Assembly: GCA_963813495.1 (NCBI GenBank)
Contig: CAWEZC010000004.1
Location: 124,001 to 188,000 of the forward strand
Reading direction: 5' to 3'
DNA from: JACVRW01 sp963813495
GTDB taxonomy: Bacteria > Actinomycetota > Thermoleophilia > Solirubrobacterales > Thermoleophilaceae
DNA length: 64,000 bases
In this document: positions 58,816 to 64,000 of the stretch, one piece after another
Position numbering within the stretch: the first letter of the stretch is position 1
Layout: the number at the start of each line of letters is the position of its first letter
The notes under the pieces: model-generated
Database searches by the model: none
The model's input: only the letters and a program-made list of their open reading frames with translations
Told to the model about the DNA's origin: nothing
Translations under genes and position numbers: made by a program

Positions 58816-60021
58816 TGTGCCCACGACCACCCGCAGGACGTGCTTCATCTCGAACATCGAGAAGCTCGCGCCGAGGCAACGGCGCGTACCACCCCCGAAA
58901 GGGATCCACGTGTAGGTGCCCGGCGGTGCTTCGAGGAAGCGCTCCGGCCTGAACGCGTCGGGGTCCGGGTAGATGTCGTGCCGCCGATGCAGCAGCCATC
59001 CGCACGGCGCTGCGCGAGTGCCTGCCGGCAGATCGAACCCGCCGATCCTCATCGGCTCGGTCAGCTCGCGGAGTGCGAACGGGACCACGGGCCGGATGCG
59101 AAGGGTCTCTGAGGCGGTCGCGTCTAGGTAGGCGTCCTCGCCCGCGTCCAGCTCCGCCTCGAGGCGGTCGAGCGCCGCGGGGCTGCGCGCGAGCCGCTCG
59201 AGGCCCCAGGCGAGCGCGGTGGCGGTGGTCTCGTGCCCGGCTACCAACATGGTCATCAGCTCGTCGCGCAGGTGCTCGTCGCTCAAAGGCTCGCCGCACT
59301 CGTCGCGGGCGCCGATCAGCAGCGACAGGATGTCGTCTCGATCGGCGCCGGCCTCGTTCCGCCTGCCCGCGATCTCGGCGAACAACAGCTTGTCGACGCG
59401 TCGCATCAGGGGGCTCGCTCGCCGCCATCCGCGCACGGAGGGAGCGAGGCGCTGTGCGAGGAGCAGGCCGAGGAAGCGCCAGGGGGGCGTCGTGCCCGCC
59501 AGCATGCGTTCGAGCGCGCGGCGCAGCGGGGCGTTCCGTGCGGCGTCATCGACCCCGAACACCGCGCGCAGGATCACCTCCAGCGCGATCGAGCGCATGG
59601 CGGGAGCCACGCGAAACGGCTCATTCGTCGGCCAGCTCGCCACCTCGCGCTGAGCGATCGAGTCGACCACCCCCGCGTAGGCTCGCATGCGTTCGCCGTG
59701 GAACGGCGGCAGCATCAGCTTCCGCTCGCGCAGATGCTCGCGACCGTCGAGGACCAACAGCGAGTGCCGGCCGAGGGCCGGCTCGAGAAAGCGGTTCGCC
59801 TGACCGGATCGCAGCTTCTCGGGGTCACCGGTGAAGACCTCGCGGACCGCCGCCGGGTCGGAGAGGATCACGATCGGCGGGAGCCCTGCCATGCGGAGGG
59901 TGAAGGCGTCGCCGTAGCGGCGGTGGCACTCCTCGAGCAGCCGAACGGGTCTCCAGGTCCACTCGAGAACCTGGCGCAGCTGCGACTGCGTCGGTCCCGG
60001 CGGCAGGCCATCCGAGCGCAC
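58681..60021 (-). CDS. Cytochrome P450
   Basis: This 446-residue heme monooxygenase has the I-helix motif MLVAGHETTATAL, the E-x-x-R motif in ASETLRIRPV, the meander motif FRPERFLE and the heme loop PFGGGTRRCLGASF with its Cys ligand. The N-terminus (LPPGPTQSQLRQVLEW) lacks a membrane anchor, so it is a soluble bacterial enzyme, of the CYP110-like sort by overall pattern. The C-terminal 45 residues lie in the 406-bp repeat. No ferredoxin gene is adjacent. Confidence 0.92.
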   Translation of the reverse strand: MRSDGLPPGPTQSQLRQVLEWTWRPVRLLEECHRRYGDAFTLRMAGLPPIVILSDPAAVREVFTGDPEKLRSGQANRFLEPALGRHSLLVLDGREHLRERKLMLPPFHGERMRAYAGVVDSIAQREVASWPTNEPFRVAPAMRSIALEVILRAVFGVDDAARNAPLRRALERMLAGTTPPWRFLGLLLAQRLAPSVRGWRRASPLMRRVDKLLFAEIAGRRNEAGADRDDILSLLIGARDECGEPLSDEHLRDELMTMLVAGHETTATALAWGLERLARSPAALDRLEAELDAGEDAYLDATASETLRIRPVVPFALRELTEPMRIGGFDLPAGTRAAPCGWLLHRRHDIYPDPDAFRPERFLEAPPGTYTWIPFGGGTRRCLGASFSMFEMKHVLRVVVGTRRVTAIGAADAGYARRGVTFVPADDTPLLLPARTPDRRAAAPPG

Positions 60022-60446
60022 GGCGATGAGCGTCCCACGGCCTCAGCGAGGCCGCAACAACGTGACTAGTGGCTCATCCTGCGGAGTCTGGACGCCGGTC
60101 GCCCTCTTAACGCAAGTCCTTCCAAGGCCGCAGCCCCTGGCATGTGTCAGGCGGCGGTCTGCCGTCGTGCACCGTCCCGTAGCTCTCTAGGCGCACATGA
60201 AAGTGCCGGGGAAAGATGCAGGGGAGGCCGCTGACGCAGCCCCGTCTCCGAAGCGCCCCCACCGGCTGCTTTCCCGCGAAGGTGCAAGCGGTCGTATGTG
60301 GACGTGCGCCGCCGCTCCTCGTCCACAGCAGGAGCCGACCGAGTCTCGGCGAGAGTGTCGAGTTCACGCGGATGCAGAAGCGCAGTCAGGTTCGTGACGG
60401 TTCACCAGTTCGCGGATTGCGCGCTGGCCCGGCGCCCCTGCCTGGC
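60022..60446. other. Spacer with dispersed repeat, no convincing gene
   Basis: These 425 bp separate the P450 gene from a methyltransferase gene, both on the minus strand. The second copy of the 59-bp dispersed repeat is at 60312-60370. Short frames are open but show no family signature. Confidence 0.5.
60312..60370 (+). repeat. 59-bp dispersed repeat, copy 2
   Basis: Matches 45711-45769 at 55 of 59 positions, same orientation, 14.6 kb apart. Confidence 0.8.
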
Positions 60447-61265
60447 CTACCGGCGCGTGCCGACGACGACCAGGTATTCCTGCTCGAAGCGCGCACGCTC
60501 GGGCGTGCCGAGGTTCCACTCGTCGCAGAAGGCGCTTAGCGCCGCATCGAGCTCCCCCTCACGGCCGTCCTTCTCCGCGTTAGCCCGCGCGACGATCGTC
60601 GGCCCGTACTTGGACTTGAAGTGCTCGCCGTAATCCTGCGGCTGATCGAAGGCCGTGATCTCGAGCAGGTCGCGCTCGAGCGTGTGGAGGTCGACGCGAT
60701 CCCCGAACGCTTCACGGACGTGGGCCTCACTGCCCCATAGCGGCGGCGGCTGCGCGCCCGGTGGCGGGGACGGCGCGAACGGCCCCATGGTCCGAAACAG
60801 CGCGCCGATCATCCCGTCGGGAGTCCAGTTGAGCATCCCGATCGTCCCGTCCGCGCGGCACACGCGCACCAGCTCGTCGGCCACCTGCTGATGCATTGGC
60901 GCGAACATCGCGCCGATCGACGACATGACGACGTCGAAGGACTCGTCCTCGAAGGGCAGGTTCTCCGCGTCGGCCTCAACCCAGTCGAGCTCCAAGCCGG
61001 CCTCCTGCGCCCGTTTGCGGCCAGCGTCGAGGAGCTCGGGCGTAAGGTCGCTCGCGGTCACGTCGGCGCCGACTTGAGCAGCCGGGATCGAGGCGTTGCC
61101 CGTCCCGGCGGCAACGTCGAGAACGCGCATGCCCGCGCGGATGCGGCACGCTTCGACGAGCCTCGGCCCGAGCGGTAGCAGGAAGGCCTCGACCATCCCC
61201 GGGTAGTCGCCCGAGGCCCACATTTTGCGATGCCGGCCCTTCAGCTCCGAGTCTGCAGTCGTCAC
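60447..61265 (-). CDS. SAM-dependent class I methyltransferase
   Basis: This 272-residue methyltransferase of the UbiE/methyltransferase 11 kind has motif I VLDVAAGTGNASIPAA, an acidic residue in VTASDLTPELLD, and ADAENLPFEDESFDVVMSSIG. The N-terminus reads GRHRKMWASGDYPGMVEAFL, typical of a subgroup that acts on small molecules. It is alone on its strand with spacers on both sides; the acceptor is unknown. Confidence 0.85.
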   Translation of the reverse strand: MTTADSELKGRHRKMWASGDYPGMVEAFLLPLGPRLVEACRIRAGMRVLDVAAGTGNASIPAAQVGADVTASDLTPELLDAGRKRAQEAGLELDWVEADAENLPFEDESFDVVMSSIGAMFAPMHQQVADELVRVCRADGTIGMLNWTPDGMIGALFRTMGPFAPSPPPGAQPPPLWGSEAHVREAFGDRVDLHTLERDLLEITAFDQPQDYGEHFKSKYGPTIVARANAEKDGREGELDAALSAFCDEWNLGTPERARFEQEYLVVVGTRR

Positions 61266-61340
61266 GCCTATCCCCTCCTCGTGGACGCGCAGACCCTACA
61301 GAGTCAAATCCACGGCAACTTCCAAACTCGGCGCCTCCGG

Positions 61341-61362
61341 GGTGGGAACAAGGTGGGAACAG
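61341..61362 (+). repeat. 11-bp tandem repeat GGTGGGAACA(A/G)
   Basis: GGTGGGAACAA is followed directly by GGTGGGAACAG. A similar degenerate pair, GGTGGGCAAC and GGGGGCAAC, lies at 40752-40774 after tRNA-Arg, in both cases shortly after a TCCAAA stretch. Such short direct repeats near tRNA genes can be arm-type sites of tyrosine integrases; that role is inference. Confidence 0.5.
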
Positions 61363-61396
61363 GCCTGCGCCGATTCGTCGCCAATTGAGAGGTGTC

Positions 61397-61450
61397 CGGA
61401 TAGAGCGGGAGCCTGGCGGGATAGAGCGTCGGTTTCCGCACCCGTAGCTC
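61397..61450 (+). repeat. Scrambled tRNA-Arg-like fragments
   Basis: GGATAGAGCGTCGGT (61419-61433) is identical to the D-arm/anticodon-stem part of tRNA-Arg(ACG) at 40624-40639. A shorter piece, CGGATAGAGCG, lies before it and CCCGTAGCTC, equal to the start of the tRNA, lies after it. The order is shuffled and no cloverleaf forms, so this is debris and not a tRNA gene. Confidence 0.5.
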
Positions 61451-61935
61451 TACGAGGCTGCGCGATTCTCCGGGGCCGAGGTGCTTCTGAACCGGGCCGT
61501 GCCGGCCCACGGCTCGCTGGTGACCGACTGAGTCACGTCGCCGCACGTTGTCCGCGCGACCACTGTCGTACCGGAGCGACCCCACGCGGCGCCGGCGTGG
61601 CCGTCTCGCCACGCGCCGAGAGCAGAAGCGCGCGACCCCGAGGCTGGCGCACCTGCTCATCGTCCGGCTTGGGAGCGCGCGGACGAGCGCCAGCGCTGCT
61701 GCTCGCCGCACGCGAACGCCTCGCGTGGCAGTCGCCCGCCCGAGGGTGTAGCGGCCCGTTCCGCGGGCGCGGCGATGCTGCTACCGGGTGAATTCTTGTT
61801 CTTTGGGGAGCGGCCGTGAGCGCGCTTGCTCGGCCTGGTTTAAGGATCGAGCAGGCAGGCGGGGGTCGGGCGGGCCGTATGCCGCGGTATTTCTGACCGG
61901 CCCCACGACACGCCTGTTGCGGCCGGACTAGAGAT

Positions 61936-62412
61936 CTACCCGCGGGCTGTCGGAGCCGCGGGTCTCGCTCCGGGCGCGCTGCTCTCCGCGTCCTCGGCTG
62001 CCTTGAAGGTCGCACTGGTGGTGACGTTCGTGTATTCGGTGTGTGACTCGACTTGCTTTCCGGCCAGGAGCCGAATGATCGAGATGCCTGCGTAGCACGG
62101 GGTGCGGCCGGTGGGGGCGGTCCTCGCCCGACCGACTGGCGCTTTCGTCGTCGCACGCCAGCGCGTTGCGACTCGGTCGTCCTCTGCGATCTGGTCGTCG
62201 ATCTTGATGTATAGATCTGGGTGGGCGCGGAGGCCGCTTGCCACCAGCCGGCGCACACCCTCTGGTCCATGGACCCCTCTCGCGATGCGTGCGACACGGC
62301 CGAAGTAGTTGGCGGCCACCAGCTCGTCGATTAGCTCCAGACGTCCTTCGTTCCAGACCGCCTCGACGAACAGCCGGACCTTTCGTTTGTTGAGTTCGCT
62401 TGCGCTGTCCAC
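61936..62412 (-). CDS. SnoaL-like ester cyclase family protein
   Basis: This 158-residue protein has the SnoaL-like polyketide cyclase pattern: NKRKVRLFVEAVWNEGRLELIDELVAANY, GPEGVRRLVASGLRAHPDLYIKIDDQIAEDDRVATRWRA in outline, and GISIIRLLAGKQVESHTEY. Such proteins fold as an NTF2-like cone and rarely have a known substrate. A Pro/Ala-rich tail ends it. It is divergent from the large LuxR-type regulator with a 111-bp gap, so it may be that protein's target. Confidence 0.8.
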   Translation of the reverse strand: MDSASELNKRKVRLFVEAVWNEGRLELIDELVAANYFGRVARIARGVHGPEGVRRLVASGLRAHPDLYIKIDDQIAEDDRVATRWRATTKAPVGRARTAPTGRTPCYAGISIIRLLAGKQVESHTEYTNVTTSATFKAAEDAESSAPGARPAAPTARG

Positions 62413-62523
62413 CGGTTCTCACGATGTCGGCGAGGAGCCGCGTCAACAAGGGAGGAACCCCGAGTGTTTCCCCCCCGGTTTCATCTCCGCCATGTGACCG
62501 GCCGCGGTGTATCGTCGCGCGTC

Positions 62524-64000
62524 GTGTCGTCCGCTACGTCGCCTCTGCGCGAGCGCGAGCGCGAGCGCGAGGCGCTGCGCGAAGGCCTTGAGCGCGCGTG
62601 CGCCGGCGCGGGGACGTTGCTCCTGGTCGAGGGGCCCGCCGGCGTCGGCAAGACCGAGCTCGTGCGCGAGGCGTGCGCAGCGGCTGTGCGGGCTCGCGTG
62701 ATGCCGCTCGAGGCGAGGGGTTCCGAGCTCGAGCAGCCGTTTGCGTTCGGCATTCTGCGCCAGCTGCTGGAGCCTGTGATCCGCGAGGCTCCCGGGCGCG
62801 CCGATCTATTCGCGGGCGCAGCCGGTCCCGCGGCGCGTCTGTTTGAGCCGGACGACCGGCAATCGCCCGATGCCGGTGTCGGCTTCGAGGCCCTTCACAG
62901 CCTCTACTGGTTGGTGGTGAATCTCGCCGACCGCGCCCCCCTGCTCGTCTCGGTCGACGATTGCCAGTGGGTTGATCGCGACTCGCTGCGGTTTCTGGCC
63001 TACCTGGCGCAGCGCATTGAGGGGCTTCGGGTCGCGATGCTGCTCGCTGGACGCCGACCGGATTCAGCGGCCGACGAGGGGTCGCTGTGGGCGCAGGTGG
63101 CGTCGCGTCCCGAGGCGGGCGTGCTGCATCCGCGACCGCTGAGCCAGTCCGCTTCGGTGGATCTGGCGCGGGAGCGCCTGGGCGCAGAGGCGGCCGAGGA
63201 GTTCTGCCGCGCCTGTCATGGAGCGACCGGTGGCAACCCCCTGTTCCTGCGGGAGCTGCTCGGGGCCCTGGACGCGGCGGGGGTCGTGCCGTCGGCAGGC
63301 GCGGCGAGCGAGGTGCAGGCGGTCGGTCCGGCCGCCGTGAGCCGCTTTGTTCTGCATCGACTTGCCACACTCGGCCCTGCGGCGACCGAGCTGGCGAGGG
63401 CGGTCGCCGTGCTTGGAGATGACAGCGAGCTGCAGCTCGCCGGTCGCGTGTCGGGTCTGAGCGAAGACGCCGCCCGCAGGGCGGCGGATGACCTCGTCCG
63501 GGCTGACATCTTCGTTGGTGTCGAGCGCCTGGGGTTTGTCCATCCGATCGTTCGTGCGGCGTTGTATGAGGATCTCGCCCCCGGGGAGCGCGAGACGCGG
63601 CACGCGGCGGCAGCCGAAGCGCTGGCGCAAGAGGGCGCTTCGTCTGAGCGCGTGACCGCGCATCTCCTGTTGACTGCCGCGACGGGGGATCAACGTAGGG
63701 TCGAGATGCTCAGATCGGCCGCCCGCGTCGCGGCTCGGCGCGGCGCTCCGGGCGCAGCCGCTGCGCGCCTGCGCCGAGCGCTTGCCGAATCCCCCGGAGA
63801 ACGGGAGCGTGCGGAGATCTTGACCGAGCTCGGTCGGTTCGAGGTGGCCTCGATGCAGTTCGAGGCAGCAGAAGAGCACCTGCACTCGGCCCTGACCTCG
63901 GAGGGCGAGCCGATGATTCGAGCCGACGCGGCGTCCACGCTGGGCCGCTGCGCGATGGCGTCCGGCGGTCGCTCGGCGGAGGCCGCAGTCGACGCACTCG
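62524..64000 (+). CDS. LuxR/MalT-type ATPase regulator, 3' end outside window
   Basis: The 492 codons in the window encode the N-terminal part of a large ATP-binding LuxR-family regulator. After the Arg/Glu-rich start (VSSATSPLRERERERE) comes an AAA/STAND ATPase with Walker A VEGPAGVGKTELV, Walker B LLVSVDDCQWVD, the GGNPLFLRELL motif and VHPIVRAALYEDL, then helical TPR-like repeats (AAARLRRALAESPG, EAAEEHLHSAL). The DNA-binding LuxR HTH should lie beyond base 64000. I chose the GTG at 62524, in frame and just before the ATPase. It is divergent from a SnoaL-like gene. Confidence 0.85.
   Translation, partial: MSSATSPLREREREREALREGLERACAGAGTLLLVEGPAGVGKTELVREACAAAVRARVMPLEARGSELEQPFAFGILRQLLEPVIREAPGRADLFAGAAGPAARLFEPDDRQSPDAGVGFEALHSLYWLVVNLADRAPLLVSVDDCQWVDRDSLRFLAYLAQRIEGLRVAMLLAGRRPDSAADEGSLWAQVASRPEAGVLHPRPLSQSASVDLARERLGAEAAEEFCRACHGATGGNPLFLRELLGALDAAGVVPSAGAASEVQAVGPAAVSRFVLHRLATLGPAATELARAVAVLGDDSELQLAGRVSGLSEDAARRAADDLVRADIFVGVERLGFVHPIVRAALYEDLAPGERETRHAAAAEALAQEGASSERVTAHLLLTAATGDQRRVEMLRSAARVAARRGAPGAAAARLRRALAESPGERERAEILTELGRFEVASMQFEAAEEHLHSALTSEGEPMIRADAASTLGRCAMASGGRSAEAAVDAL

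Larger units (their letters stand above)
61266..61935. other. 670-bp spacer with tRNA-Arg-like fragments, no gene
   Basis: I find no gene with a family signature here. The left part holds the tandem GGTGGGAACAA/GGTGGGAACAG (61341-61362) and tRNA-like pieces (61397-61450). The middle is GC-rich with several weak hairpins. It marks the right edge of the repeat-rich region. Confidence 0.5.

Noticed and set aside
61533..62297. 254-codon frame on the minus strand over the 61.3-61.9 kb spacer
   Set aside because: It runs through the SnoaL-like gene in another frame and reads as Pro/Arg/Ala-rich sequence without motif.

Overview
The window is a GC-rich actinobacterial chromosome segment. A complete 14-gene nuo operon, SARP/LuxR-type large regulators, an ECF41-type sigma factor with its epimerase partner, a DUF4331 protein and the many GTG starts fit a soil actinobacterium, most likely of the Thermoleophilia/Solirubrobacterales. 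That placement is inference from gene content; there is no rRNA here to test it.

Layout. Bases 1-22709 are one long minus-strand run. In transcription order it holds nuoABCDEFGHIJKLMN (22709 to 7815), an acyl-CoA synthetase, a translationally coupled block of two Tat-exported sulfatase-fold proteins and a DHA2 MFS transporter, an APH(6)-type kinase, and the start of a secreted protein cut by the window edge. nuoF carries a one-base frameshift near 18663. From 22.8 to 31.2 kb there is a nickel/cobalt homeostasis region: a Fur-family regulator with palindromic upstream sites, an ECF importer (CbiM, a PDGLE/CbiN-like subunit, CbiQ, CbiO), a 66-residue peptide with 24 histidines, and a second cluster of DUF4331 protein, TPR protein and a NicO-type nickel permease with a His-rich loop. 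From 31.3 to 40.7 kb come an anti-sigma-type kinase, a lipoprotein cytochrome c, serS beside tRNA-Ser(UGA), a divergent ECF41 sigma/epimerase pair (epimerase frameshifted), an M28 peptidase remnant, a PPOX flavoprotein, an HTH/L,D-transpeptidase fusion, an ECF sigma factor overlapping ogt, a FrnE-like protein, tRNA-Ser(GCU) and tRNA-Arg(ACG).

From tRNA-Arg to about 61.5 kb the character changes. Genes are short transcription units separated by 200-670 bp spacers, and those spacers carry dispersed, inverted and direct repeats. Contents are an ArsM-like methyltransferase, a methanethiol oxidase/selenium-binding protein and a small membrane protein in one coupled operon behind a SARP-type regulator; a divergent NmrA/AraC pair; VOC, MmpL, epoxide hydrolase and alpha/beta-hydrolase genes; an arylsulfatase broken by an out-of-frame deletion; a lone phage terminase small-subunit-like gene; a P450; and a methyltransferase. 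A 406-bp repeat containing the 3' end of the P450 gene occurs twice in direct orientation (48042 and 58410) and brackets about 10 kb. Fragments resembling tRNA-Arg and GGTGGGnAAC-type direct repeats near 61.4 kb echo sequence just after tRNA-Arg at 40.7 kb, so this stretch may be a decayed integrative element. No integrase, transposase or CRISPR array is visible. The window closes with a SnoaL-like protein divergent from a large LuxR/MalT-type ATPase regulator that runs off the end.

The most unusual items are the sulfatase-fold pseudoenzyme pair coupled to an exporter, the DUF4331-TPR-NicO triad beside a Fur-controlled metal importer, the methyltransferase-SBP56-small membrane protein operon, the membrane-spanning HTH/L,D-transpeptidase fusion, and the repeat-bracketed accessory block.
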